A stretch of 64,000 bases of DNA. Source: Acanthopleura granulata (lineage: Eukaryota; Mollusca; Polyplacophora; Chitonida; Chitonidae). The number at the start of each line of letters is the position of its first letter. Positions within the stretch are counted from its first letter, which is position 1. A program made the position numbers and the translations under genes. Where the stretch lies: contig JABBOT010000004.1 in NCBI GenBank assembly GCA_016165875.1, forward strand, positions 21,792,007 to 21,856,006, written 5' to 3'. The notes under the pieces were generated by a model that was given only the letters and a program-made list of their open reading frames with translations, had not been told where the DNA came from and ran no database searches. Below, one piece after another: positions 25,901 through 35,433 of this stretch.

Positions 25901-28865
25901 AAAATTTTGATTTTAATTTGCATCTTAATTTTCCACATTTCCATGTCATTAATTTGGGGCACTAATCATTAATCCCCTACTGGGACCCAGGGAGACTAAT
26001 CGGACCATTGGAAAGTCAGTTTTCAAGACTGCTTTTCAAAACTCTTTGTTGTATTGAATTGAAACTTGATAGATGGCTTTGTGATGGGAAGTTACAAATC
26101 TGGTTTGACTTTTGTGTTCTGTTTTCATCCATTTCTGACAAAAATTATGGCCATTTTTGTTCCATTCTAGGCTTAGACAGTGCTATTTTTGTAACATCAT
26201 GAAGTAACAGGGAACATATATTGTGAAAGCACTACTTCAAGAAAGGCTTTTGATGCAGATGACGTGAAGGAAGTGAAAAAAATTGCTGCAATGCTTAGAT
26301 AATACTTCAATTCTTGATGGAATTTCTCCATTACTAGTTTCTTGTCATCTTTTCCTGCATCTCAGACTTGCCCAGTTCCTACTGGAACAGTGAGCATCAC
26401 CTGGACTACCTTGGTGACATTTTTGATGCCCTTATGCTGCCAAACATCAGGTTTGCTGATACACAAAATAGTACCTGGGAGAAGGGCTGTGAGGATGTGT
26501 GGTCATATGTCTCCTCAGTCATAGACAAAGAGGCGGGATGTGCAGAAAAATCCCACTTCATGTCACAGTAAGTAGCTTATTCACCATCAGTCTGCATCCT
26601 TTTGACATCACTACATTATTATTTTTTCAGGATTAATTTATGTGTATAATTTAGGTGACTTCTTGTGAAACTGGATGGCCTGGGATAGTTAAATTTATGG
26701 TTTGACAAAAAATATAATTTTTTTTTTTTTTTAGTCTGAACAGAACTGTGGTCTTAACATCTTACACAATGCATGACATTAGGATTGAAATAAGATTGAA
26801 GAATTATAGAGTTGTTGTCGTGACAAGTGTCCTTAACCTTAAATTCATCAAATGACATTACATTATTACAGCTTCCGAGGTTTTAATAACTTTTGGGAGT
26901 GATGTGTTATCTGTTGCCATTCAGTGACTGGTATACAAGAGGTGTGGGTTCAGTCCTCACTTTTGATGGTGAATTTTTAGATTTCCTCACCCTCACCATT
27001 TGTAAGTATTTTAAGTTCTAAAGTATTCTTGTTAAGTCTGGGTCAGTAAATTGATTAATAGCTTTATACTTTACCTTCAGAGTGCGCAGACACCTGGAGA
27101 AGTGTGAGAAGGAGTTTGAAGACGCCTGTTTTCTGATGGAAGGAAATCACGCTTGTGAGCCTACCTATGTGAACATACCATGGACAGACATCATCATGGC
27201 ATCTATTGACTTCAGGCTGGCATGTCTCTACATTAATGGCTTTGGAGATGACAAATCACCGGTAATATGTACTGGAAGTTTTGTTTATTGCCCCCTCACC
27301 AGGATATTCCAACACAAAACCAAAAAATTGAAATTGATTGATGAAAAGAAAATTTTCATGATCACTCATTTTCCTTATCACTTACTAGTATATTGATAAT
27401 TTAAGTTCATTGCCTATAGACCTTAAAGCGACACAGTTTCACAGTTTTGCCATGTTTAGTAAATGTACCGAAAAAAATAAAAATACTTGAGAGAGAAAAA
27501 CAAGCAAAAGTTGTACCACTCTCAAATTTTCCATGTTGTAAAACCCTTTTAAGATCTGTGGTCCATTAACCAATGATAAAACAGAATTCAGGTTAACTAT
27601 GTAGTTTACATCACAGATTTATGAAGGCTGTACAGTCTCTCCCCCAGACACTGACTGAAGAACTCAGGAGTTCAGCTACATCATGACTCGTTTGTGTGTT
27701 TCGGCAAGACAAAAGAAAATCATTCAAATCATAAATACATCCAACAAAAAACTTGCCAGTTCTGAGTTTTGGGGAGTCAAAATTCTTAGAAAGGTTGCTA
27801 TTTTTTAGTATCCTTTGAACTTTGTAGAGTGGAGACCCCTGCGTGTTTTGGAGTAAAATTCAGTGGACATAAGTTTTACCATTTTTACTTTCGGCCTTTT
27901 AATGTAGATGTGTGTGTATTGTTACAGGAGATGGTCCATTACTTGCCACGTGAGTTTCAACCACCCAAATCCTGGTACATTGCTAAGTCAGAAAGAAGTA
28001 CATCGGGTAAGTCTCAGAGGAGAAACACAGAAGTTTTGCTCTTTGTCATTTGTCATGTCACTTTGAATAAAAATGATTTGAGCTCTACAAAAGCTGTACT
28101 GAAAACCAGATCTTTGTCACATTCTATGATTTTGTGAAAGGGTAACCAATGAACCTTGTCTGTCTCCTATGTAATTTTTTTTTTTCAAATTATTTCATCA
28201 GTTTAAATTGAACTATTTAAATAGGGACATGTGTAACTGTTTTTTCAGAGAGCACATTGCTGAAGTCAACAATTCGTTATGCATCTGAAAAGAGACGGCT
28301 TAAGAACTGTGAGGCTTGTGAAGATCAAGCCAGTGTCAAGAGATCTCGTCTGGCTGATGCAAATCAGTTGGTAATGCATGATACGCATTTACCATTGCTG
28401 CCCAATCCAGAGTTACCATGTCCAGCTGACGAAAACTTAGCATCTTCAGGTTTTGGTGTAAACTCTGTTGTTCATGATCTAAAGCAGCAACTGGCTTCAG
28501 AAAGAGAAAAATCCATGATGTACGAAGACTTGTTGAAACAAGCTCTGCAGTCAGAGTTTGCTGATCAGAGTCATAACTCCATGAAGTTTTACTCTGGTGT
28601 GCCAGTACCTTTATATCCTAATTACTTCATCAAGGATTCACAAAGTTGCAGACTGTCAACAACTTCCAATGACGACCTTGATGTTTATTCGCATAAACCC
28701 AAACCGTCCAGTCTTTCGTTAGAAGGTGACATCAGCACAGATTACCTGAGGGATTCTTCAGAGACAGTGCAAGAGCGTTGTCTGGGTCTGGTTCAAGCAT
28801 TGTCAACAGAGAAGCGGGCGTATAAAGTGTTTGAAATGAAGTTGCAGAATATTATGGACAGATGA
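7185..28865 (+). CDS. MCM3AP: GANP / MCM3-associated protein homologue, complete, 27 coding exons
   Basis: GANP is the metazoan scaffold of TREX-2, which takes mRNPs to the nuclear pore. Coding exons: 7185-7914, 10076-10147, 10686-10841, 12046-12200, 13202-13316, 13633-13902, 14402-14488, 14919-15061, 16316-16384, 17084-17233, 17758-18029, 18306-18531, 19023-19223, 19469-19568, 19728-19846, 20128-20288, 20700-20867, 21384-21931, 22428-22573, 23213-23410, 23796-24041, 24664-24825, 25509-25629, 26366-26567, 27081-27261, 27928-28006, 28249-28865. Phases agree at every junction and total 5,694 bases, or 1,897 residues; I recall human GANP as about 1,980. Order: FG repeats, RRM (about 326-398), Sac3/GANP (about 540-880), helical CID-like segment (about 955-1150), C-terminal region with the human FWKLV and IPW motifs. 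Weak points: the end of exon 18 (21931), the exon 6 acceptor, and the GC donor after 24041. Confidence 0.93.
7915..10075 (+). other. MCM3AP intron after the FG exon
   Basis: This is about 2.2 kb of non-coding sequence. It contains a possible degenerate SINE fragment near 9862-9950, a T-rich tract at 9388-9397 and two copies of the palindromic ACATGTACATGTA motif (near 8812 and 9414). I see no other gene in it. Confidence 0.7.
9862..9950 (-). mobile_element. Possible degenerate fragment of the second SINE type
   Basis: GAGATGGGCAACAAGGATCA on the plus strand resembles GCAATGGGACAACAAGTACC near 39275. The preceding AGCTTGAACCCATGC is the reverse complement of a B-box-like motif (GGGTTCAAGCT). 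The match is short and partial. Confidence 0.35.
10076..10841 (+). CDS. MCM3AP: MCM3AP exons 2-3: linker between FG region and RRM
   Basis: Two short exons (10076-10147 and 10686-10841) keep phase 1 throughout. The first continues with [13 protein letters not shown], one more FG dipeptide. The second gives a basic, Ser-rich linker ([20 protein letters not shown]). Both have good acceptors (TTTGTACAG and TTGTTTTCAG) and donors (GGTATTA and GGTGTGT). No fold is predicted by eye. Confidence 0.82.
12046..13316 (+). CDS. MCM3AP: MCM3AP exons 4-5: RNA recognition motif
   Basis: Exons 12046-12200 and 13202-13316 together encode an RRM of the GANP type: [18 protein letters not shown] (beta-1 and helix 1), [23 protein letters not shown] (RNP1-like beta-3), then [10 protein letters not shown] and a final strand RLHIFY. 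This is about residues 326-398. In vertebrate GANP the same module sits between the FG region and the Sac3 domain. The intron between the two exons lies in the loop after beta-3 and is phase 0. Confidence 0.92.
13633..13902 (+). CDS. MCM3AP: MCM3AP exon 6: Ser/Arg-rich low-complexity linker with two in-frame acceptors
   Basis: The reading frame is fixed by [19 protein letters not shown] and ends at the donor AAAG|GTAGTT (13903). Two acceptors fit the incoming phase: TTTTCTAG ending at 13632 and GTCAG ending at 13650. They are 18 bases apart, so the product would gain or lose six residues (FSSKSA). The first has the better pyrimidine tract and is used here. The peptide is rich in Ser, Pro and Arg ([12 protein letters not shown]), a likely disordered and phosphorylated stretch. 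Confidence 0.8.
14402..14488 (+). CDS. MCM3AP: MCM3AP exon 7: short helical linker
   Basis: An 87-base exon lies between CTGACAG (ends 14401) and the donor CAAG|GTTAGT (14489), phase 1 on both sides. Read in phase it gives [20 protein letters not shown] then NRDKILKQ, matching in style the RDKxLRQ helix that precedes the Sac3 domain in human GANP. A longer open frame over the same bases (from 14379) is out of phase with both neighbours and was rejected. Confidence 0.78.
14919..19223 (+). CDS. MCM3AP: MCM3AP exons 8-13: Sac3/GANP domain
   Basis: Six exons (14919-15061, 16316-16384, 17084-17233, 17758-18029, 18306-18531, 19023-19223) encode the Sac3/GANP/THP3 domain, about residues 540-882. 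It begins with the signature [14 protein letters not shown], where Cys-Pro-Asp-Met-Cys is the family hallmark. It continues with [27 protein letters not shown] and [17 protein letters not shown], the most conserved part, which in Sac3 contacts Thp1/PCID2. The tail is [14 protein letters not shown] and a PCI-like segment, [14 protein letters not shown]. All splice sites are GT-AG with matching phases. Confidence 0.93.
15213..15390 (+). repeat. Dispersed repeat, copy A (partner at 33236-33425, inverted)
   Basis: This segment reads GGGTACGGATGATGCGACAT, TTTCCGGTTTCTCTAAAAT, GTGATTTATAGAG, AATGCCTATGCC and ATGGACCCCTCTTCTGA. The reverse complement of 33236-33425 has the same blocks in the same order at roughly 75-80 percent identity by eye. 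It is a mobile or formerly mobile family, not SINE-like, with no visible coding capacity. Confidence 0.75.
15432..15850. mobile_element. MITE-like element with TGACACACCAAA terminal inverted repeats
   Basis: The left end TGACACACCAAA (15432-15443) and the right end TTTGGTGTGTCA (15839-15850) are perfect 12-bp inverted repeats. Similarity continues inward at lower identity: TTATTCACACTGAATA on the left against the reverse complement CTATTCACATTCAGT on the right. The 419 bp between have no coding frame. A target-site duplication is not clear, so the exact ends may be off by a few bases. It lies inside an MCM3AP intron. Confidence 0.65.
17468..17615 (+). mobile_element. tRNA-derived SINE fragment, strongly diverged
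   Basis: Recognisable SINE blocks are the tRNA-like head (GGCCATGTGGTTAGTGTGA), GAGCTCATGCTCAGCTG, GTGGACATGGGTTTCCCTCT and GCTCAGTTTCCTCCC. The 3' part is lost. It lies in the MCM3AP intron between exons 10 and 11. Confidence 0.6.
19469..20867 (+). CDS. MCM3AP: MCM3AP exons 14-17: end of Sac3 region, acidic linker and start of the helical CID-like segment
   Basis: Exon 14 (19469-19568) gives [10 protein letters not shown] and RYIGEMP, matching human GANP's INGGPLPP and KYIGE. Exon 15 (19728-19846) is an acidic linker. Exon 16 (20128-20288) starts [20 protein letters not shown] and exon 17 (20700-20867) gives a charged helix ([20 protein letters not shown]). In GANP and Sac3, long helices of this sort form the CID, which binds ENY2/Sus1 and centrin. 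Binding here is inferred from position only. Confidence 0.87.
20424..20530 (-). mobile_element. tRNA-derived SINE, truncated 3' part
   Basis: Plus-strand reading TTTATTTAGTGTTTTACACT, TATACTCAAGAGTACTTCAC, GTGGCCAGCATTATGGTGGG and GAGCCCGGGGGA is the reverse complement of the SINE tail and core. The tRNA-like head is missing. It lies inside an MCM3AP intron. Confidence 0.75.
21384..21931 (+). CDS. MCM3AP: MCM3AP exon 18: CID helix end and start of the C-terminal region; 3' boundary uncertain
   Basis: The exon opens after GTTATGTGTAG (21383) in phase 2. It encodes [20 protein letters not shown], then [20 protein letters not shown], which matches the W-x-x-W basic helix of human GANP (YWKRWRKE...). 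The frame stops at 21945. The only donor that fits the phase of exon 19 is AAAT|GTAATT at 21932, which is weak. Human GANP has some 30 more residues here, so a small exon may be missing or the sequence may carry an indel. The +1 frame stays open to 22090. Confidence 0.75.
22428..24041 (+). CDS. MCM3AP: MCM3AP exons 19-21: C-terminal region with FWKLV motif
   Basis: Exon 19 (22428-22573) gives [18 protein letters not shown] and LCDWLISKF, matching human GANP's VFWKLVLVLP and LANWLKVKF. Exon 20 (23213-23410) gives [18 protein letters not shown] and [15 protein letters not shown], matching human CIKVAHG and LLGASGLMLLLP. Exon 21 (23796-24041) gives [13 protein letters not shown], matching PALPLVVLV. 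This part carries the MCM3-acetylating activity described for the mammalian protein. Exon 21 ends AAG|GCATGT, a GC donor. Confidence 0.88.
24042..24663 (+). other. GC-AG intron of MCM3AP
   Basis: The exon before ends AGCAAG and the intron starts GCATGT. The acceptor is AAACCAG at 24663, and the next exon reads VEESVRWL in phase 0. Using the nearest GT (24046) would leave one extra base and give a stop codon at the junction. GC donors are a known minor class and usually follow AG, as here. The intron also holds a C-rich tract near 24488-24509. Confidence 0.75.
24664..28865 (+). CDS. MCM3AP: MCM3AP exons 22-27: C-terminal end
   Basis: Six exons (24664-24825, 25509-25629, 26366-26567, 27081-27261, 27928-28006, 28249-28865) complete the protein. 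[29 protein letters not shown] and YSWPVSEF match human VQWLVSHCPHSLDL, PGAIIELFNSVLQFL and [20 protein letters not shown] matches MEIPWDDLIAL. The last exon includes a Lys/Arg-rich stretch ([20 protein letters not shown]), which could be a nuclear localisation signal, and ends with a short helix and the stop at 28863-28865. Confidence 0.9.
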
Positions 28866-29215
28866 CTTTTACAGAACATTATATGACCTCATCCACTTCA
28901 TCTTGTGATAATGCCAGCCCATGAAAAACAGTCTCTGATTTGAACCGAAAGATATATTGGTGGATTCAGTGAAATTGTCCAGTTCACAGCAATGATTTTA
29001 AAAAAGCAACAAAAAATGAGTGTAAAGCAGAGAACATTTAGAATTTCAGGTTTGTAAACATTTAAGTCAAAGGAAAGCAAACAGTACATGGTTTTGAATA
29101 AATCATCCCGGAGTCATGTCAACAATCTTTGTAATATTACATTACTGTGATTGAAATGAAATAACTCAAGTGGAATAAAAGTGCTTTCAAAAATGATTGT
29201 TTTGTTGCAATTTAT
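28866..29215 (+). terminator. MCM3AP 3' UTR with two AATAAA signals
   Basis: AATAAA occurs at 29097-29102 and 29174-29179. The second is followed at about 20 bases by GATTGTTTTGTTG, a T/G-rich element of the kind found downstream of cleavage sites. The mRNA probably ends near 29195-29200. The motifs are seen; their use is inferred. Confidence 0.6.
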
Positions 29216-29528
29216 AAAGTCAGACATTTGCGTCATGACTTTAGGGAAAAAGTTAACACTAAGGTGAAGAGTAGGCTTTTAGCTCACTGGATCATTAGTG
29301 AGGTAAGAGGGGGTGGAGGGAATTGGCATTCATATCAATATCTGGGTAAACCTCTTTGTTAGTTGTCCAGTCATTTCAGGCTGCATTTTAATCAGATTCA
29401 TTTATTAGTGAATACTGCATGTATTGAGTTCAGGTTTTGCACATGTAAAGGCAAGCACAACATGTTCCAGTGCAATATTTATATTGCTTTGTGGGTATTA
29501 ATTCTCTTAAATTAGGTAATTCACAATC

Positions 29529-29785
29529 GGGGCTTAGTGATTCGGGTTGCTAGTGCAGTACAATGACCCAGGAGCCATTCACCAATGCATTCTTTGTGAG
29601 TTCAAGTCCAGCCCAAGCTGGCTTCCCTTGCAGCAGTACATGTATGTGACAGGGTCTGCCTGCAACCCGTGGATGGTCATTGGTTCCCTGAGTTTTTCTA
29701 CCAGGTTTCCTGCCAGCATAATGCTGGCCGCCGTCTTATAAGTGAAATATTCTTGAGTTCGTCATCAAACACCAATCAAATCAAA
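29529..29785 (+). mobile_element. tRNA-derived SINE, near full length
   Basis: The head GGGGCTTAGTGATTCGGGTT, a B box in GAGTTCAAGTCC, the core CAACCCGTGGATGGTCATTG, GGTTTCCTGCCAGCATAATG and CTGGCCGCCGTCTTATAAGT, and the tail AAATATTCTTGAGTTCGTCA then AAACACCAATCAAATCAAA, follow each other in order. It lies just downstream of the MCM3AP polyadenylation site. Confidence 0.88.
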
Positions 29786-30249
29786 GTTTATTTTTGTGTG
29801 TATTAGAATCCGTTTTCAGGTGAATGTTGAGTAATACATGTGTTGAGTTTGCATCCATGTGTCCTAGACAGGTGAGCTTTTTGATAGCCTTGTTCTCATG
29901 ATCAGTACTGGTATTGTGTGCTCGATGATCGGTTTGAAGTCAAGGGAGATAACTTTACTGAGGACAAATCTCAGTTCATAATAGATGGTCACATCCATCA
30001 TTTGTAATTAATTCTCAGATATTCTTAATATACAGGTATGTGTTGAAAAAATGAATAAAATATATGTGAAAGAGCAGGAGGAGAGAGAAATAGGTGAAGA
30101 TCACATGCAGAGGAAATAGTGAATTTAGAAAATTCATCTAATACCAAAATGACACTTTCAGAAAATTTGATTATGCACTGGAGTTTTCTAACAAGTGTAA
30201 TTTTAGTTTGAGTTTCAGTTCTCCCATAATATTTCTCATCATCATTACT

Positions 30250-32060
30250 TCACATGATACCTTACAGAATCAGATGTTACATTTTCCTACATACACAACA
30301 CTCTAGACCTATCATTCATGTATTTATACGCAACGTTATAGAAACAACTATTGTCATATGTTACTGCAATTCCACACGTTACAGCTCTCGTATAGCCAGA
30401 TCTCAGAATTCCACACAACAAGATGTCACAGCATCCCACACAAATAGATGTTACAGAATCAGATGTCACAGCATCCCACACAAATAGATGTTACAGAATC
30501 ATATGTTACAGCTACCCACACAACCAGATGTCACAGCAGGTCCACACAACCAGATGGTACAGGAACTCACAACAGGTTAGAGCACCTTTGAGGAAGCCAC
30601 ATCACAGCACCTTTCAACCAGAGGTTGCAGAACCTGATACAATGCTATATTACTGCACCTCAAGCCAGTTAAGTGTTACAACATTCCCACACAATCAGGA
30701 GTCATATCACCCCACAAAACCAGATGACAGAGCATCCCACACAATCAGATGTCAAAGCACCTAAAAACCAGATGTTATATAGCACCTCATGCAAATCCTA
30801 TATGGCGTCACCCAGGCCAAATGTCACATCATCCCACCAGGGGTCGAAGCATCCCACATAACCAGGTGTCACATCAATCCCTCACAACCAGGGGTTGAAG
30901 CGTCCCACATAACCAGGTGTCGCATCGATCCCTCACAACCAGGGGTTGAAGCATCCCACATAACCAGGTGTCACATCAATCCCTCACAACCAGGGGTTGA
31001 TGCATCCCACATAACCAGGTGTCGCATCGATCCCTCACAACCAGGGGTTGAAGCATCCCACATAACCAGGTGTCGCATCGATCCCACACAACCAGGGGTT
31101 GAAGCATCCCACATAACCAGGTGTCACATCAATCCCTCACAATCAGGGGTCGAAGCATCCCACATAACCAGGTGTCACATCAATCCCTCACAATCAGGGG
31201 TCGAAGCATCCCACACGAGCAGATGCCAGAGCAGGCAGATATTACATGACCCCCACAAAAGGGGATGTCACATCATACGAAGCCAGACACTATAGCAAAT
31301 GTTATGTGGCATAATCCAGACCAAATGTTACATTACCCACGCAATCAGATGTGACATCACGACACAACAGCAAATGTCACAGGAACCCCTACAAAATCAG
31401 ATCTCACATCACCACCCAAAATTTTATATCGCATCACCCCACAAAACCCAATGTCACATCACCACACAAAATCAGGTGTCATTTCATCACACAAAACCAG
31501 ATGTCACGACAACATACAAAATATTAAGTCGCATCTCCCCACAAAATAAGATGTCACAGGATCCCATGCAACTAGATTTCATATCACCTCATACAAATAC
31601 TGTTTGGCATCATCAAGATCAGATGCTGTAGCACCACACAACCAGATATCAGAACCTCCCACACAACCAGATGTTGCATTAATCCCACACAACCAGGAGT
31701 CCATTAATCCGACACAACCAGATGTTTCAATCGCACACAACCAGGGGTCGAGGCACCACACACAACCAGATGTAACATCAATCCCACACAACTAGATGTT
31801 TTATTCACACGCAATCAGGGGTGGAAGCACAATCACATATCAGACTATCCAACACAAACATAGCTCCCACAAAACCAGATGTAGCACCTCATACAAATCA
31901 TATACGACATCATCCAAACCAAATGTTACAGTACGCACACAATCAGATGTTACGGCATCCATCAAATTAGAGTTTGGAACATACCAAACCAGATGTTGTG
32001 ACATTCACGTAATTAGATGTTAAACCTCTTACCAAGTCAGATGTTAAGGCCTACTGTCAT
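30250..32060. repeat. Minisatellite: diverged array of about 20-26-bp units around CACACAACCAGATGTCACA
   Basis: The motif CACACAACCAGATGT and its variants (ACCAGATGTCACA, CACAATCAGATGTTA, CAAATAGATGTTACAGAA) recur dozens of times over 1.8 kb, all in one direction. A 40-bp sub-unit is duplicated at about 30423-30500, and a 51-bp higher-order unit dominates 30840-31240. The flanks are clean. Spacing is irregular outside the 51-bp block, as expected for an old tandem array. Confidence 0.9.
30840..31240. repeat. 51-bp higher-order tandem repeat, eight unit starts
   Basis: The block GGGGTTGAAGCATCCCACAT starts at 30840, 30891, 30942, 30993, 31044, 31095, 31146 and 31197, exactly 51 bp apart each time. 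Units are over 90 percent alike and differ in recurrent variants (TCACATCAAT against TCGCATCGAT, TTGAAG against TCGAAG). Because 51 is a multiple of three, a 168-codon frame (30789-31295) stays open with a 17-residue period (EASHITRCHINPSQP core). I do not take this as a gene: there is no start context, splice site or family match. Confidence 0.93.
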
Positions 32061-32077
32061 CCACCAAATCATGTTGT

Positions 32078-32228
32078 TTATCTATTTATCTGACTTGTGT
32101 TTTAGACCGCACTAAAAACTTATACCACAGCGGCCAGCATTACGGTGGGAGGAAACCGAGAAGAACCCGAGGGTAACCCACGACCATCCGCATGTTGCTG
32201 GCAGACCTTCCCACGTACGGCCGCCAAA
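32078..32228 (-). mobile_element. tRNA-derived SINE, truncated (core and tail)
   Basis: The plus strand shows the reverse complement of the tail (TTAGACCGCACTAAAAACTT) and the core (GCGGCCAGCATTACGGTGGG, CCCACGACCATCCGCATGTT, GCAGACCTTCCCACGTACGG). The tRNA-like head is missing. It sits right after the minisatellite. Confidence 0.82.
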
Positions 32229-33235
32229 TCAGATTAAGACAGTCTTAATTGGGATATTGGTTAGCGATGAAACAAGTCCTTAACTGGACTTCATTCCCCC
32301 CATACACCATTATAATAACCAATCTACATACTCTTGAAAATATGGTAAATGAATTAGCAATCAACCAATGAATATTAATGTACTTCATCTAATCAGTTTT
32401 ACAGCACATAAAAATAGATGTTAGCACCATACACAATGAGATATTATAACAACTCTATTGGATTCAAAAGATTCAAAAGAAATTGGATTTCTGTAGCAGT
32501 GCGAATGTTGAATCACCTTTGATGCAGTGTGATGATATCCATCTCAGAGGGCCACATAAACTGGTAAAGTGAGAAATGGTAAACAATCCCTTGTAATTAA
32601 AGTAACACCTCTGTGTCCCATATAATCAACTGTTGCACACAATGGGCGAATGATGAATAGAAAGTAACTAATTTGACCTCTTTCTTCAGAAGTAACAATA
32701 CAGTATTGCCTATGGGATAACGATCTGGATGGACTCTAGTATTTGGCGTCAAGGTATGGTCAAGTAAAACATCAAAAAGAATATTAAAACACTTTTAGGA
32801 TGTCTCGTTATACTATACCACTCTACATATATGTTCCATTAGTGTGGAGGCAGAAAATTTGCATTTTGGTGAGCAATGAAACGCCTTTGAATCCTTTTTC
32901 ATCCAGGCACTCCGGTTTCTCCCACTCATAACGCTGATCGCCCTCGTCCGAGAGAAAAAATCTAGATCTAGCGTTAACACCAGCCAATCCTTTGAGCAAT
33001 TTTCCTGCAAAAAATCCCAGCATAAGCTGCAAATATATAGACCTTCAATCCCGTTGTTACAGATTTTGACGTCTCTCTAAAGTCTCGACAGCCTGTACAT
33101 ACAAGCCTAACAGGACGATCCTCCAAGACAAACTGTAACACAAGCCCATCACTGGAAACTATTACGCAACAAAAGATTCTTTAAAAGAAAAGGCAACAAA
33201 ATATAAAAAAATATAATAAAAATATAAACAAAGTT

Positions 33236-33425
33236 ATTTGAGAATAGGGGTCCATGCAGACCTAAACGGGCATAGGCATTTTTGAAAGACGTGTTTGGTA
33301 GCTCTATAAATCACATTTTAATCTGAAGTTCTTTCGAAGCCCTGCGATACGCCATTTTAGAGAGACCGGAAACACGATGTTGCATCATCCGTACCCTATG
33401 CTATTCAGTATGAAGCGCGACACTC
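33236..33425 (-). repeat. Dispersed repeat, copy B (partner at 15213-15390)
   Basis: The reverse complement reads GGGTACGGATGATGCAACAT, GTGTTTCCGGTCTCTCTAAA, TGTGATTTATAGAGCTACC, AATGCCTATGCCCGTTTAG and CATGGACCCCTATTCTCA, the same blocks and order as copy A. Orientation is opposite to copy A. No coding potential is visible. Confidence 0.75.
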
Positions 33426-35169
33426 CGTTTTTGCTTATATTCAAGAGCGATATCGCAAAAATAAAAAGTGACGTGTTTTTAAACTTTAAATGGGATTCTT
33501 TATCTATACATACATACATTTGGTCTAGTGTTGTCTTCTTTTAAGGATTTCACAAAATTGCGCTTTCACGAGTTATCCAGAATGTTTTCAGGGTCGGTGT
33601 TGTCTGTTTAGGTTTAATTCTTTCCTGCATGTTGACAATGGATCCCATATTCAAATGGTCAGTTCAAATGAATGAGTCCGCAATACGCGTGTGAATGTCT
33701 GTGACGTATGGATATCCAAATGGATTGCCCTCAAAATGCTCCCCAATTGCACACGGATTGAAAATAGATGTTACTTTCTCTTGTCAAGGGATAGGAAGTT
33801 AAACTCTCTACCATTGCGTGTACAACTCTATACAAGCTTAATTATATAAAGACTCATTAGGTATATCCTTGTTTGCACACACTGTCACCATGGGGATATT
33901 GTATATATATGCATATCTGACAAAGTCTGATAGTTTCGTCTGGGCAATCTAGGATATTTTTTTTTGTCACGTGAATCAAACCTGATGCATGCATGTTGAA
34001 TCGAATTTGGGGCGATGAGTGCCTCAATAGGCTATATCCACAGCTTTCTAGGGTATAACAGTAATTTTTCGGTGCTAGGTATAGACATGGATAGAAGTCA
34101 TTTTAGAATAGCATATAAGAATGCGGGCCTATAATGAATTTGCAATATACATATATAGGAGCAGAGGTCTATTAGACTTCTCATAGCAGTGTATATACAA
34201 AAGTCACAGGATTGGCATTTTACACGTGGAGGTCACATTAACCTGATGGTTTCAAAGGTCAGGTGCGTGTTTGTGAATGTGGATAGAGGAATGCTGATAG
34301 CTTAATAACTGAAAATAGCTTATTGATAAGGGGTAGACACTTCCCTGTAAAACTTTTGCAATGGGAACTCTATCTAATGCGTGAGATGTCACAGACTGAG
34401 TTTGGATTGGGAAAATCGTCTATAAGCCATTAGATTTGAGAACAGAAATGCATTTGGGCCAGCATGATTTATATGAAAATAACACTCATGTGCTCATTAC
34501 GCCGAACATCCATTCCACTTCATAAGCACTACTGCATGTATTGCTCAAATCCACTATACAGAACCGACTGTAACATGTACTTAATTTTCAGTAATTTGTG
34601 GGTTCAAATCTCTTCTTCCCACCAACGTCCCTTACAGCCCCACCCCTTTGACTAGGCTATATTCCAAGAGTCTTGGTGAAAATAATCATCCCATGGCGAC
34701 CATTTGGCCATTTGTGCACTTTTTTGTCAGCTAACTTATCCCTTTCAGATGACTGGTGAAATTATTCACCCTCTGTAATTCAGATTTAATACTCGTGGTG
34801 CAAGATGGAACTGCATGAGAGAAAAAAGGTGTGCGAATTGCAACCGTTAATGTGGGTGTTCAATCCCAGACTCAGGCATACGGGAAAAATGCATGAGTAT
34901 TGCTTTAAAAAAGAATCAAATAAATCAAAATGTTGTCTCCAGACATTTTTTGTGATCACATCATTCATTTTATTTACACACTGACCTATATGGCATAAAT
35001 AAGTAAGCTGAAATTTTGTAGTAGTTTATATCATTGGGAAGACGTCTTCTGGATAAAAATGTCACGCAGAGAAAATGTCACAATTGGACACTGAGAAAAG
35101 AAAGAAAAGAGTTATATGAAATGAAGGTAACACAAATAAAAACATATGCAACTTCTTTATTTAAATAAA

Positions 35170-35433
35170 CTATTTATTTGATTGGTGTTTTACGCCGCGT
35201 AGTCAAGAATATTTCACTTATACAACGGCGGCCAGCATTATGGTGGCAGGAAACCGAGCAGAATCCGGAGGAAACCCACGACCATCCACAGGTTGCTAGC
35301 AGACCTTCCCACGTTCGGCCAGAGAGGAAGCCAGCATGAGTTGGACTTGAACTCACAGGGACCGCATTGGTGCGAGGGCTTCTGGATCATTGTGCTGTCT
35401 TAGAGCGCTAACAGACTGAGCCACAGAAGCCCC
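35170..35433 (-). mobile_element. tRNA-derived SINE, full length, with target-site duplication
   Basis: This is the best copy in the window. The minus strand starts GGGGCTTCTGTGGCTCAGTC (A box) and has the B box GTGAGTTCAAGTCC. It continues through the core (GTGGATGGTCGTGGGTTTCC, CACCATAATGCTGGCCGCCG) to the tail (GTATAAGTGAAATATTCTTG, AAAACACCAATCAAATAAAT). TTAAATAAA flanks it on both sides (35161-35169 and 35434-35442) as a 9-bp target-site duplication. Similar elements are widespread in mollusc genomes. I do not assign a family name with certainty (RUDI/V-SINE-like is possible). Confidence 0.92.

Noticed and set aside
30789..31295. 168-codon frame with a 17-residue period as a repeat protein
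   Set aside because: The frame is open only because the unit is 51 bp. There is no start context, signal, splice site or family match, and other frames over the array are also open for long stretches.
30250..32060. Repeat array resembling a CRISPR locus
   Set aside because: The units are contiguous, of unequal length and lack unique spacers of constant size. The setting is an animal genome with introns and SINEs. It is a minisatellite.
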